A stretch of 54,329 nt of DNA, from the NCBI GenBank assembly GCA_947039005.1, contig CAMQXY010000006.1, forward strand, positions 1 through 54,329, read 5' to 3'. Every line of letters begins with the position of its first letter. Positions within the stretch are counted from its first letter, which is position 1. This document shows positions 1 to 10,057 of this stretch, piece by piece. The notes under the pieces were generated by a model. The model ran no database searches, was not told the DNA's origin, and worked only from the letters and a program-made list of their open reading frames with translations. The position numbers were made by a program, and so were the translations under genes. The DNA comes from an uncultured Photobacterium sp. Lineage in GTDB: Bacteria > Pseudomonadota > Gammaproteobacteria > Enterobacterales > Vibrionaceae.

Positions 1-131
1 TTCAATTAACGATCTAAAACAACCTTGAAACTAAAAAACAGACATATTATTACACTACAGTAATAATGATTTTCCGTTTTTAGGGATTATCAATATCTAA
101 GAAACAAATATAATAGCGATATCAAGTCACA

Positions 132-189
132 ATGACGTTATTAAATCTGTGGCTATAATTAACAACGAACACCATGCTTGAACATGGGT
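132..189 (+). promoter_or_regulatory. Candidate adhC promoter with overlapping inverted repeat
   Basis: A perfect -10 hexamer TATAAT lies at 154-159 with a weak ATGACG -35-like hexamer at 132-137 (16-base spacer). Just downstream, CCATG (172-176) and CATGG (183-187) form an inverted repeat across the expected transcription start, a normal place for a repressor operator. The rest of 1-214 is AT-rich with no gene seen. The promoter is plausible; the operator role is inferred. Confidence 0.4.
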
Positions 190-211
190 CACAAATATTT
201 TAAGAGAGTGA

Positions 212-1345
<1,134 letters not shown>

Positions 1346-1396
1346 GCTTTTATAAATTAAATTTTATAAAGTAAGCTTTACTATAAGAATGCTATA

Positions 1397-1430
1397 AAAA
1401 ATGCGCAGAGTATCGACACTCTGCGCAGCT
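1397..1430 (+). terminator. Strong intercistronic hairpin between adhC and fghA
   Basis: TGCGCAGAGT (1402-1411) and ACTCTGCGCA (1418-1427) form a perfect 10-bp stem with a 6-base loop. It is preceded by an A run but followed only by GCTTT, so it may be a weak terminator or an RNA-processing and stability hairpin that separates expression of the two genes. Confidence 0.5.
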
Positions 1431-1450
1431 TTAACAAGAGATCAAATCCA

Positions 1451-2299
1451 ATGCCTTTAGAAAATATTAGCTGTAATAAAAGTGCTGGCGGCTGGCATAA
1501 GCAATATACTCACCGCTCAGAAGCCCTTAATTGCGATATGCGTTTTGCTATTTACTTGCCACCACAATGTGCCGCAGGAAAAAAAGTACCGGTTATTTAC
1601 TGGTTATCAGGGCTGACGTGTACTGATGAAAACTTTATGCAAAAAGCAGGTGCACAACGTATGGCTGCCGAGTTGGGTGTCGCTATTGTTGCTCCTGATA
1701 CCAGCCCTCGTGGTGAAGGCGTTGCCGACGATCCACAAGGTGCTTATGACTTCGGGCTTGGTGCTGGTTTCTATGTTAATGCAACAGAAGCACCGTGGAA
1801 CCGTCATTACCATATGTATGATTACATTGTGAATGAACTGCCAACATTAATTGAAGCACACTTCCCAGTAACGGAACAGCGTGCAATTAGTGGTCACTCT
1901 ATGGGTGCACATGGCGCATTGATGATTGCATTACGTAATCCTGAGCGTTATAGCTCTGCATCAGCATTTAGCCCGATTGCTAATCCAATGAATAGTGCTT
2001 GGGGTCAAAAAGCGTTTACTGGTTACTTAGGTAGCAACACGAAGAATTGGAAACAATACGATTCAAGTGAGTTAATGCGTATCGCTGAAACCAAGATACC
2101 GATGCTGGTTGATCAAGGCACACACGATAATTTCTACAATGATGGTCAGCTTCGCACTGAAACCTTGGTTGCGGCAGCGGAAGCAAATAGCTATCCACTA
2201 GAAGTACGTATGCAAGATGGTTATGACCACAGCTACTACTTCATGGCTTCATTTATTGACGATCATCTTCGTTTCCACGTTGAAAATTTCAATAAATAA
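1451..2299 (+). CDS. fghA: S-formylglutathione hydrolase
   Basis: Hydrolyses S-formylglutathione to formate and glutathione, completing formaldehyde detoxification begun by the upstream adhC product. The 282-residue length is typical of this esterase D family alpha/beta hydrolase. The nucleophile elbow GHSMGAHGA puts the catalytic serine at residue 150. The acid is likely the Asp in LVDQGTHDNF (about 226) and the base the His in GYDHSYYF (about 259). The gene starts 105 bases after adhC behind AAGAGAT. Cotranscription is likely, but a strong hairpin lies between the genes. Confidence 0.95.
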   Translation: MPLENISCNKSAGGWHKQYTHRSEALNCDMRFAIYLPPQCAAGKKVPVIYWLSGLTCTDENFMQKAGAQRMAAELGVAIVAPDTSPRGEGVADDPQGAYDFGLGAGFYVNATEAPWNRHYHMYDYIVNELPTLIEAHFPVTEQRAISGHSMGAHGALMIALRNPERYSSASAFSPIANPMNSAWGQKAFTGYLGSNTKNWKQYDSSELMRIAETKIPMLVDQGTHDNFYNDGQLRTETLVAAAEANSYPLEVRMQDGYDHSYYFMASFIDDHLRFHVENFNK

Positions 2300-2352
2300 T
2301 CACTAAATTTTATTAAGCTCCTCTTTGCAGACAGGGTTTAATGGAATACAAA

Positions 2353-2387
2353 AAAAGCCTCGACCAGTCTAACTGTTCGAGGCTTTT
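2353..2387. terminator. Bidirectional terminator between fghA and abgT
   Basis: AAAAGCCTCGA (2353-2363) pairs with TCGAGGCTTTT (2377-2387), with A and T runs on both sides. It sits between the convergent fghA (plus) and abgT (minus) genes and can serve both. Confidence 0.85.
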
Positions 2388-2410
2388 ATTTGTTTAACGA
2401 TAACTATTTA

Positions 2411-3970
2411 TTACATGCTGTAAGTGTAAGGCGCTTGAACACCTAGAGGAATACCTAGAGTCCAGAATACTAATAAGAAGATAGTCCAACCAATTAGCAT
2501 TGCAATTGAGTACGGCATCATCATTGACGCTAATGTACCAATACCAGAGCTCTTAACATAACGCTGCATGTAAACAACCACTAACGGGAAGAACACCATC
2601 ATTGGAGAAATAATGTTAGATACTGAGTCACCTACGCGGTAAGCCGCTTGGGTTAATTCAGGCGAGATACCTACGGCCATTAACATTGGTACCATGATAG
2701 GACCAATCAATGCCCACTTAGCAGACGCTGAGCCCACCAATAAGTTAACACTTGCTGTTAGTAAAATCATACCAACGATGGTGATTTGACCAGGTAGGTT
2801 CATTTGTTGCAGTAGCTGCGCACCAGAAAGTGCTAATAGCGTACCTAAGTTTGATTGCGTAAACGCGACCAAGAACTGAGCAATAAAGAACACCATTACC
2901 ATAAAGCCAGCCATGCCCGCCATTGTGGTCGACATTGCTTTAATTACATCAGAACTTTGCTTAAACGTACCAGCCACTTTACCGTAAATAATACCTGGAA
3001 TAACAAACAGGATGAAAATCAACGGTACGATAGATTGCATCACTGGCGCATTAAAGGCAGCCACTTCACCTGTTGGTGAACGTAATGGTGATGTTTCAGG
3101 CCATACAGCAGCAACCAATAACACAATACCGACAACCATTGTCCAGCCAGCGTATGAGAATGCTTTACTTTCTAATGGTGTAAAAGAACCCATGTCCGGT
3201 GCTTCTTCTGCATCGGCATCAATCGCTGTTTTTTGTAAGCGAGGCTCAATCACTTTATCAGTGATGTACCAGCCAATACCAACAATAATAAATGATGATA
3301 ATCCGGTGAACATTAGGTTCGCTAACGGGTTAACAATGTAAGTTGGATCCATGATACGTGCAGCTTCTTGAGTGAAGCCCGCTAATAATGGGTCGATACC
3401 AGAAGGAATAAAGTTAGCAGAGAAACCACCAGAAACACCCGCAAATGCTGCAGCAATACCAGCTAGAGGGTGACGACCAGCAGCGTGGAAGATAATACCA
3501 CCCAGTGGGATAACCAACACATAACCTGCATCAGCAGCGGTGTGCGATACGATAGCCACTAAAATCAACATCGGCGTTAGTAACTTAGCCGGTGTCACAT
3601 TTAGCATTTTTTTAAGGCCAGTATTAATAAAGCCTGACGCTTCAGCAACACCAACACCTAACATAGCAACCAAAACAATACCTAATGGCGCAAAACCAGT
3701 GAAGTTTTTCACCATGTTCGCCAAGAAGCTCGCGATTGCATCGCCAGTTAGCAAGTTATTAACTTGTACCACTTCTTTAGTGACGGGATGCACAAGGCCG
3801 AAATCAAACTGCGATAACACAGCAGAAAGAACCCAAACGGTTACTAAACCCCAAAAGAACAGTAAAGCGGGATCAGGAATCTTATTACCTGCACGCTCAA
3901 TACCATTTAAAAACTTGTCCATCGCACTCGTCGACGGAGGTGGTGCTTGCTTTAGTGTTTTTTCGTTCAT
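2411..3970 (-). CDS. abgT: AbgT-family transporter (p-aminobenzoyl-glutamate transporter type)
   Basis: A polytopic inner-membrane protein of 519 residues, the usual AbgT length, with a charged N-terminal cytoplasmic stretch and about a dozen hydrophobic segments. Conserved-looking stretches include the region around SHTAADAGYVLVIPLGG (about residues 140-160) and RVGDSVSNIISPMM near the C terminus. Family members import p-aminobenzoyl-glutamate, a folate breakdown product, or export sulfonamide-type antimetabolites. The sequence does not tell which. No abgA or abgB hydrolase genes accompany it, so it stands alone between convergent fghA and the guaBA operon. Confidence 0.85.
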   Translation of the reverse strand: MNEKTLKQAPPPSTSAMDKFLNGIERAGNKIPDPALLFFWGLVTVWVLSAVLSQFDFGLVHPVTKEVVQVNNLLTGDAIASFLANMVKNFTGFAPLGIVLVAMLGVGVAEASGFINTGLKKMLNVTPAKLLTPMLILVAIVSHTAADAGYVLVIPLGGIIFHAAGRHPLAGIAAAFAGVSGGFSANFIPSGIDPLLAGFTQEAARIMDPTYIVNPLANLMFTGLSSFIIVGIGWYITDKVIEPRLQKTAIDADAEEAPDMGSFTPLESKAFSYAGWTMVVGIVLLVAAVWPETSPLRSPTGEVAAFNAPVMQSIVPLIFILFVIPGIIYGKVAGTFKQSSDVIKAMSTTMAGMAGFMVMVFFIAQFLVAFTQSNLGTLLALSGAQLLQQMNLPGQITIVGMILLTASVNLLVGSASAKWALIGPIMVPMLMAVGISPELTQAAYRVGDSVSNIISPMMVFFPLVVVYMQRYVKSSGIGTLASMMMPYSIAMLIGWTIFLLVFWTLGIPLGVQAPYTYSM

Positions 3971-4313
3971 GGTAATGCCATGTCCTTACGCTGGTTGTGT
4001 TTGCGGTGCGGATCTACTTACATGCAGTCGATCTCATTGTGTTTTTCGCCCAAATATAATCTGAATATTCGCTGAACGATTGTAATGAAATTACCACAAC
4101 AAACAGTGTTATAGACCTACTTATAACACCTACCTACCACAACATATTGTAACCAATCGTTAATATGAAACTTACAAAAAACATAAACCAAACAAGATAT
4201 TAACAATCACCAAATAAAAAGAGTGATTTCCCTTTAATAGCATTAAATAACAGCCATAAAAAAAGCACCCGTAGGTGCTTTTTATTATTCAATTATTGTA
4301 AACAAATCAGTGG
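3971..4313. other. Intergenic region upstream of abgT
   Basis: AT-rich 343-base gap holding the presumed abgT promoter and, at its left-numbered end near 4260-4283, the guaA terminator. I see no further gene and no confident operator. Confidence 0.5.
4260..4283 (-). terminator. guaA terminator
   Basis: AAAAAGCACC (4260-4269), loop CGTA, GGTGCTTTTT (4274-4283). On the minus strand the stem is followed by a T run, as expected downstream of guaA. Confidence 0.85.
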
Positions 4314-5897
4314 TTATTCCCACTCGATCGTTGCAGGTGGCTTGCCTGAAATATCATAAACAACACGTGAAATACCGTTCACTTCATTGATAATACGATT
4401 AGATACTTTACCTAAGAAATCGTACGGCAAGTGTGCCCAGTGCGCTGTCATAAAGTCGATAGTTTCTACCGCACGTAGCGATACAACCCAATCATATTTA
4501 CGACCATCGCCCATCACGCCTACAGAGCGTACAGGTAAGAACACTGTAAACGCTTGTGATACTTTATTATAAAGATCAGCGTTATGTAGCTCTTCAATAA
4601 AGATTGCATCAGCACGACGTAGTAAATCACAGTACTCTTTCTTCACTTCACCTAATACACGTACACCTAAACCAGGCCCAGGGAATGGGTGGCGGTATAG
4701 CATGTTATAAGGTAAACCAAGTTCTAAACCGATCTTACGTACTTCATCTTTAAATAACTCACGTAATGGTTCAACCAAGCCCATTTCCATATCATCTGGC
4801 AAACCGCCAACGTTATGGTGTGATTTAATCACATGTGCTTTACCGGTCTTAGACGCTGCAGATTCGATCACATCAGGGTAAATAGTCCCTTGTGCTAACC
4901 ACTTAGCATTTTTCAATTTCTTTGATTCTTCATCAAAGATATCGACGAACACGTGACCGATAATCTTACGTTTTGCTTCAGGCTCATTAATACCCGCTAG
5001 CGCATCTAAGAAACGATCTTCAGCTTTAACATGAATAATATTTAGACCAAAATCATCACCAAACATATCCATGACTTGCTGACCTTCGTTAAGACGAAGT
5101 AAACCGTTATCAACAAACACACATGTTAGTTTATCGCCAATCGCACGGTGAAGAAGCATGGCAACCACTGATGAATCAACACCACCAGACAGACCAAGGA
5201 TAACTTCATCGTCACCCACTTGCTCTTTAATACGTACAATCGCATCTTCAATGATATTGGCTGATGTCCATAGCTTTTCACAGCCACACACATTCATCAC
5301 GAAGTTTTCAATTAACTTCATACCTTGACGAGTATGCGTTACTTCAGGATGAAATTGCACCCCGTAGAAACGCTTGTCTTCATTTGCCATCGCAGCAAAT
5401 GGACAGGTATCAGTTTCAGCGACTTTAATAAAATCAGCTGGAATTTCGACAACTTTGTCACCGTGGCTCATCCATACATCAAGTAATGGCGTACCATCAG
5501 CAGCAACAGCATCTTGAATATCTTTTAAGAAAGCCGTTTGCTCAACAATTTTAACTTGCGCATAACCGAATTCACGCTCATCAGAACCTGCAACTTTACC
5601 ACCCAGTTGTTCTGCCATGGTCTGCATGCCGTAACATACACCAAACACAGGAACACCCGCTTCAAATACATACTGTGGTGCGCGAGGAGAACCCGCTTCA
5701 GTTACACTTTCAGGACCACCAGAAAGAATAATACCGTTTGGATTGAAATCACGGATATCAGCTTCATCAACATCCCAGCTCCAAAGCTCACAGTAAACGC
5801 CGATTTCACGGATACGACGGGCGATTAACTGCGTGTATTGCGAACCAAAATCCAAAATAAGAATACGTTGGTCATGAATATTTGTGGTAGTGGTCAT
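4314..5897 (-). CDS. guaA: GMP synthase (glutamine-hydrolysing)
   Basis: Makes GMP from XMP, glutamine and ATP in the cytosol, the last step of guanine nucleotide synthesis. The 527-residue protein has an N-terminal class I glutamine amidotransferase domain with the nucleophile in VFGVCYGMQ (Cys88) and the FHPEVTH histidine-glutamate pair near 183. An ATP pyrophosphatase domain follows with the P-loop [10 protein letters not shown]. The C-terminal dimerisation domain ends in PPATIEWE, typical of the family. It is second in the guaBA operon, 113 bases after guaB, and that gap holds a hairpin and a PurR-like box. Confidence 0.98.
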   Translation of the reverse strand: MTTTTNIHDQRILILDFGSQYTQLIARRIREIGVYCELWSWDVDEADIRDFNPNGIILSGGPESVTEAGSPRAPQYVFEAGVPVFGVCYGMQTMAEQLGGKVAGSDEREFGYAQVKIVEQTAFLKDIQDAVAADGTPLLDVWMSHGDKVVEIPADFIKVAETDTCPFAAMANEDKRFYGVQFHPEVTHTRQGMKLIENFVMNVCGCEKLWTSANIIEDAIVRIKEQVGDDEVILGLSGGVDSSVVAMLLHRAIGDKLTCVFVDNGLLRLNEGQQVMDMFGDDFGLNIIHVKAEDRFLDALAGINEPEAKRKIIGHVFVDIFDEESKKLKNAKWLAQGTIYPDVIESAASKTGKAHVIKSHHNVGGLPDDMEMGLVEPLRELFKDEVRKIGLELGLPYNMLYRHPFPGPGLGVRVLGEVKKEYCDLLRRADAIFIEELHNADLYNKVSQAFTVFLPVRSVGVMGDGRKYDWVVSLRAVETIDFMTAHWAHLPYDFLGKVSNRIINEVNGISRVVYDISGKPPATIEWE

Positions 5898-5924
5898 TAT
5901 AGAGCTATCTCAAAAATTGAATGT

Positions 5925-5948
5925 ATTGGGGCTATATCTAGCCCCGAT
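5925..5948 (-). promoter_or_regulatory. Hairpin in the guaB-guaA gap
   Basis: GGGGCTA (5928-5934), loop TATC, TAGCCCC (5939-5945), extendable to 10 bp with one G-T pair. In the reading direction the stem is followed eight bases later by a T run. It could attenuate read-through into guaA or protect a processed guaB transcript. Confidence 0.5.
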
Positions 5949-5968
5949 TTTATCTAACTTTGCTACTT

Positions 5969-5984
5969 AGGCAATCGTTTTCGT
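5969..5984. promoter_or_regulatory. PurR-like box between guaB and guaA
   Basis: AGGCAATCGTTTTCGT differs at two positions from ACGCAAACGTTTTCGT, the PurR consensus as I recall it. It lies 26 bases beyond the guaB stop and about 70 bases before guaA. Its function is inferred. Confidence 0.4.
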
Positions 5985-6009
5985 TCAACGAACACTGACT
6001 GCTTAATAA

Positions 6010-7473
6010 TTAAGCCGTACGGTAGTTAGGCGCTTCTTTTGTGATCATCACATCATGTACATGAGATTCTTTCATCCCAGCACCTGAAATACGTACAAAT
6101 TCAGCTTTCGTGCGTAAATCTTCAATCGTTGCAGAACCCGTTAAGCCCATGCTTGAACGTAAACCGCCCATTTGCTGGTGAACGATTTCTTTCATCAAGC
6201 CTTTGTAAGCAACACGGCCTTCAATACCTTCAGGTACAAGCTTGTCTGCGGCATTATCCGATTGGAAGTAACGGTCAGAAGAGCCTTTTGACATTGCGCC
6301 AAGTGAACCCATACCGCGGTATGATTTATAAGAACGACCTTGGTATAGTTCAACTTCACCCGGTGCTTCTTCAGTACCTGCGAACATTGAGCCAACCATT
6401 ACACATGATGCACCCGCAGCGATTGCTTTACATAAATCACCAGAGTAACGAATACCACCATCAGCAATAACCGGAATACCGTATTGATCAGCCACAGAAG
6501 CTGCTTCTGAAATAGCGGTGATTTGTGGAACACCCACACCTGTAACAATACGTGTAGTACAAATTGAACCTGGGCCGATACCGACTTTAACTGCACTTAC
6601 ACCCGCTTCAATCAGTGCGCGAGCACCTTCCGCGGTTGCAACGTTACCGCCAACAATAGGCAGATTAGGGAAAGCAGCACGTGTTTCACGAATACGTTGT
6701 AAAACGCCTTCTGAATGACCATGAGATGAATCGATAAGTAATACGTCAACGCCAGCTTCAACCAGTGCAGCAACACGTTCTTCATTACCCGCGCCAGCAC
6801 CAACAGCAGCACCAACACGTAAACTACCGCGAGCATCTTTACACGCGTTTGGTTTACGTTCTGCTTTTTGGAAGTCTTTCGCAGTAATCATGCCTTTTAG
6901 GCGGAAGTCGTCATCAACTAGCAGTACTTTTTCAACACGGTACTGTTGCATAATCGCTTCAACTTCTTCGCGAGATGCACCTTCTTTTGCTGAAGCCAAT
7001 TTCTCTTTCGAGGTCATTACTTCTTCAACTTTAATTGAAAGGTCGGTAACAAAACGAACATCACGACCGGTAATAATACCGACTAATTCATTGTTATCAG
7101 CCACAACAGGATAACCTGCAAAACCATTTTCTAATGTCAGACGTTTAACATCTGCAATAGTATTATTTGGTTTAACGGTAACAGGTTCTGCAACAACGCC
7201 CGCTTCGAACTTTTTAACCATGCGAACTTCAGCCGCTTGTTGCTCGATAGACATGTTTTTGTGGATAAAACCAATGCCGCCCTCTTGAGCAAGTGCAATG
7301 GCTAGGCGACCTTCAGTCACTGTGTCCATAGATGCTGATAGCATAGGTATGTTAAGAGCAATCTCTTTCGTGAGACGGGTGCGCAGATCGGCAGTGTTAG
7401 GTAGGACTGTAGAATGAGCAGGAACTAATAATACATCATCAAACGTCAACGCTTCTTTTTTAATTCGTAACAT
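6010..7473 (-). CDS. guaB: Inosine-5'-monophosphate dehydrogenase
   Basis: Oxidises IMP to XMP with NAD, the committed step toward GMP. A TIM barrel is interrupted by a pair of CBS domains at about residues 90-205. The catalytic loop [13 protein letters not shown] carries the active-site cysteine near residue 305. The flap has the sequence GSSDRYFQ. I start at the internal ATG giving [13 protein letters not shown], which matches the E. coli N terminus and gives 487 residues; the longer frame adds four residues. The gene heads guaBA, and a PurR-like box overlaps its promoter. Confidence 0.98.
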   Translation of the reverse strand: MLRIKKEALTFDDVLLVPAHSTVLPNTADLRTRLTKEIALNIPMLSASMDTVTEGRLAIALAQEGGIGFIHKNMSIEQQAAEVRMVKKFEAGVVAEPVTVKPNNTIADVKRLTLENGFAGYPVVADNNELVGIITGRDVRFVTDLSIKVEEVMTSKEKLASAKEGASREEVEAIMQQYRVEKVLLVDDDFRLKGMITAKDFQKAERKPNACKDARGSLRVGAAVGAGAGNEERVAALVEAGVDVLLIDSSHGHSEGVLQRIRETRAAFPNLPIVGGNVATAEGARALIEAGVSAVKVGIGPGSICTTRIVTGVGVPQITAISEAASVADQYGIPVIADGGIRYSGDLCKAIAAGASCVMVGSMFAGTEEAPGEVELYQGRSYKSYRGMGSLGAMSKGSSDRYFQSDNAADKLVPEGIEGRVAYKGLMKEIVHQQMGGLRSSMGLTGSATIEDLRTKAEFVRISGAGMKESHVHDVMITKEAPNYRTA

Positions 7474-7528
7474 GCAATATCTCACACCAATTTAAAGGTT
7501 TACAAAGAAGATTAAAATATTGCGAACG

Positions 7529-7558
7529 GATTATACGTATGAAGCAATCGTTTGGCTA
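7529..7558 (-). promoter_or_regulatory. guaBA promoter with PurR-like operator
   Basis: On the minus strand a TATAAT -10 lies at 7529-7534. GCAATCGTTTGG at 7544-7555 (plus-strand reading) matches 10 of 12 positions of the PurR core GCAAACGTTTGC and would cover the -35 and spacer. In E. coli guaBA is repressed by PurR from a promoter site, which makes this reading reasonable. Confidence 0.5.
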
Positions 7559-7746
7559 GTTTTATTTTTATTTTTATAATTGACAAAAAACATTTGCTGA
7601 GTAATATATTTCGGTTAACTATCCGGTGATGCGGTCGACGAAATACGGCCAAGATCTGTCCATTGATCTGCCTAGCCATTTTTCATTCTATTTGATAGTT
7701 TTTTGACCGTCTGCCGCCACTCATTCGTTAGCAGGTACTCTCCTTC

Positions 7747-9099
7747 GTGACTATATTCGCTTCTCAAAGCCAATCCAACGATCGTATCTACACCGTTTCC
7801 AGCCTCAATGCTCAAGTCCGCCTTATTCTTGAAAATGAAATGGGGATTGTTTGGCTTGTCGGTGAATTATCGAATTTCTCCATGCCTGTTTCTGGCCACT
7901 GGTACTTCACTCTTAAAGATTCTCGTGCCCAAGTTAAATGTGCGATGTTCAAAGGCACCAATCGCCATGTCAGCTTTAAACCAAGTAATGGTAATCAAGT
8001 TTTAGTTAAAGCACGGTTATCAATTTACGAACCTCGCGGCGACTATCAACTGATCATTGAAAGCATGCAGCCTGAAGGTGATGGTCGTTTACAGCAACAA
8101 TTTGAACAACTAAAAATGACCCTTGCCGCAGAAGGATTATTTGCTCAAGCATTGAAAAAACCATTACCACAACAACCACAACGTGTCGGTATTATTACCT
8201 CTAAAACCGGCGCTGCCCTGCATGATATTTTACAGGTATTAAAGCGTCGTGATCCAAGTTTAGCGGTGGTTATTTATCCCACTATGGTACAAGGTGATGG
8301 TGCGGCAATATCAATTGCTCAAGCGATTGGACGAGCAAATTCACGTCAAGAATGTGACATCTTAATCGTCGGTCGTGGTGGGGGTTCATTAGAAGATTTA
8401 TGGGCATTTAACGAAGAAATTGTCGCGCGTACTATTGCTGCTAGCCAGATCCCTATTGTCAGTGCTGTCGGCCATGAAGTCGATGTCACTATCGCCGATT
8501 TTGTCGCTGATATGCGAGCACCAACGCCATCAGCAGCGGCTGAATTGGTCAGCCGTGATAACAGCAGCCAAGCAGATAAAATCAAGCATAAACAACAACA
8601 ATTACAGCACGCGATTCAATGTTATCTCTCTGAACAAAAACAGCATATTAATCAATTAAATCATCGTTTAGAACGTCAACATCCCCAACTACGTTTGAAT
8701 CAACAACAGCAACATTTAGATGAGATAACCCGTCGATTACAGCAGATAATGCTGAAAAAAATTCAAATACAGCAACAACGTATTACTCAAAATCAATATA
8801 AGCTATCACTTCATTCGCCACAGCAACGTCTTCAACACAATAAAACAGCACTGATAAATGCCAAACACCGCTTATTGGACGCCATGGATCGTCAACTGCT
8901 CAATGCCAATCATAAATTAGCGTTAGCTGCAGAAAAATTAGATACGGTAAGCCCGCTGGCAACCCTTAGCCGTGGTTACTCAATTACCCGTGACGATCAA
9001 GGCAATCTCATTCGCCATTGCGATCAAGTTAAAGCGGGTGATCAACTAGTCACAACCGTCACTGACGGTAAGATCTATACTACGGTTAATAACGCCTAA
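7747..9099 (+). CDS. xseA: Exodeoxyribonuclease VII large subunit
   Basis: Large catalytic subunit of the ExoVII single-strand nuclease, acting with XseB (not in this window) in mismatch repair and DNA-damage processing. The 450-residue protein begins with an OB-fold (about residues 15-110; VGELSNFSMPVSGHWYFTL). The catalytic domain follows with GRGGGSLEDLWAFNEE near 205-220 and AVGHEVDVTIADFVADMRA near 245. A long Gln- and His-rich coiled coil at about 275-410 binds the small subunits. The start is a GTG with a weak ribosome-binding site. The gene is divergent from guaB, as in enteric bacteria. Confidence 0.96.
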   Translation: MTIFASQSQSNDRIYTVSSLNAQVRLILENEMGIVWLVGELSNFSMPVSGHWYFTLKDSRAQVKCAMFKGTNRHVSFKPSNGNQVLVKARLSIYEPRGDYQLIIESMQPEGDGRLQQQFEQLKMTLAAEGLFAQALKKPLPQQPQRVGIITSKTGAALHDILQVLKRRDPSLAVVIYPTMVQGDGAAISIAQAIGRANSRQECDILIVGRGGGSLEDLWAFNEEIVARTIAASQIPIVSAVGHEVDVTIADFVADMRAPTPSAAAELVSRDNSSQADKIKHKQQQLQHAIQCYLSEQKQHINQLNHRLERQHPQLRLNQQQQHLDEITRRLQQIMLKKIQIQQQRITQNQYKLSLHSPQQRLQHNKTALINAKHRLLDAMDRQLLNANHKLALAAEKLDTVSPLATLSRGYSITRDDQGNLIRHCDQVKAGDQLVTTVTDGKIYTTVNNA

Positions 9100-9119
9100 T
9101 TATTAATAATCCACATATC

Positions 9120-9151
9120 AATGCCGCAATAGTCATTATTATTGCGGCATT
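9120..9151. terminator. Hairpin terminator between xseA and yfgJ
   Basis: ATGCCGCAATA (9121-9131) pairs perfectly with TATTGCGGCAT (9140-9150), loop of eight. It separates convergent xseA and yfgJ. T runs are short, so termination strength is uncertain. Confidence 0.65.
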
Positions 9152-9165
9152 ACAGCGTAATCATC

Positions 9166-9393
9166 TTAATCTGTAGCGATATTAAAAACACTTTTTACTA
9201 GTGATTTTGATTTCAATTCATTGCAATAATTACAAAAATAGCTCGCAGAACCACACGCTTGTAGCTTCTCTAATTCTTCAGAGCAATCAGGGCAGAATGC
9301 CGTTTTATTCACTTTTTGTTGGCAATAATCACAAAAATAGCCATGATCTTTCCAAGTTAATTCACTCTCACATTGCGGGCAAGTATTTTCCAT
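9166..9393 (-). CDS. yfgJ: Zinc-ribbon protein, YfgJ family
   Basis: A 75-residue protein of unknown function made of zinc knuckles. CPQCESEL and CDYCQQKV form a first ribbon, CPDCSEEL and CNYCNEL a second. The stretch FCPDCSEELEKLQACG resembles the E. coli YfgJ sequence, and the position between xseA and der is the same as in E. coli. It could bind zinc and nucleic acid or protein partners, but nothing shows which. The start may be this ATG or the GTG one codon upstream; AGGAG lies nine bases from the GTG. Confidence 0.85.
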   Translation of the reverse strand: MENTCPQCESELTWKDHGYFCDYCQQKVNKTAFCPDCSEELEKLQACGSASYFCNYCNELKSKSLVKSVFNIATD

Positions 9394-9556
9394 CACTCTA
9401 TTTAACTCCTAAAATGAATTTTCTCTAGCATGCAAAATTATGAGATTAGATGCTACTAAAATTAAAAACCATTTTTTAAATAATCGCTATTCTACGAATA
9501 ATATTTAGCAACTATCTCTATTTATTCATTGTTATGGTGGCGCTATGATCCCTATT

Positions 9557-9583
9557 ATGATCATCCCCCTTATGGGTGATCAT
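9557..9583. repeat. Hairpin of unknown role upstream of yfgJ
   Basis: ATGATCA (9557-9563) and CCC (9565-9567) pair with GGG (9574-9576) and TGATCAT (9577-9583), giving a 10-bp stem with one bulged T and loop CCTTAT. On the plus strand it is followed by CGTGTTTATT. It could be a terminator or another element end. Confidence 0.5.
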
Positions 9584-9744
9584 CGTGTTTATTAAATCTG
9601 AACAGCGATCTGCTATCAAAAGAATATTTATCAATACACAGTCCGAAAGCATAAGTTACATATCCTGCATATGGATTTAAAACAGGATAATAATCTAATT
9701 GATTCAGGATTTACAGGGGTGTTACGATATTTAATAAAATGACT

Positions 9745-9909
9745 TTATAGTGACTTCTCACCGCCCTTATAGGGCGATGCTTCTTGTTTCGTTAGCCAAT
9801 GCTCAATAGTATTGAGTCTTACTCAGCCTCCACAAGCAGACACGACCGTCCAGCCGCGTGGGTAATCAAAACTGCTGCGCCATAACGGTTCCCTTACCAC
9901 AATCTGCAA
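9745..9909 (-). pseudogene. tnpB: 3' remnant of an IS605-type tnpB (RNA-guided nuclease family)
   Basis: Read on the minus strand, one frame gives WTVVSACGG, then a TGA, then VRLNTIEHWLTKQEASPYKG and GEKSL before a TAA at 9745-9747. SACG followed by KQE is a pattern I recognise from TnpB C termini. Upstream the frame hits a stop at 9910-9912, and no RuvC or zinc-finger region is visible. It is a dead gene fragment. The same DNA would correspond to the omega-RNA scaffold, which in intact elements overlaps the tnpB 3' end and the element's right end. Confidence 0.6.
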
Positions 9910-10057
9910 CTAGGCTATGTGGGGTCTTCTTGGTCAGTCAGTTGAAATTTGGTTTTCCATCTGCACTTGATTGTCGTTACAGATAATTGAAGTGTAGCAC
10001 AACAGTTAAATAACTATCGTTATTTTGCCTTATATCCCCGCCCGTATTGGGCGAGGG
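9745..10057 (-). mobile_element. Degenerate IS200/IS605-type element (both end palindromes, gutted interior)
   Basis: Two similar palindromes bound the region: CGCCC-TTATA-GGGCG at 9762-9776 and CGCCC-GTATT-GGGCG at 10039-10053. IS200/IS605 elements end in subterminal palindromes rather than inverted repeats. The minus strand next to the first palindrome encodes a TnpB-like C terminus. About 310 bases remain, far short of a complete element, so it is an internal-deletion remnant or a non-autonomous derivative. Confidence 0.65.

Noticed and set aside
3540-4064. 174-residue open frame on the plus strand antisense to abgT
   Set aside because: It lies wholly opposite a well-supported transporter and its composition looks like a shadow frame; no ribosome-binding site or domain seen.
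7474-7746. Possible purine riboswitch before guaB
   Set aside because: I could not find the conserved three-way-junction bases; a PurR-like box explains the region better.
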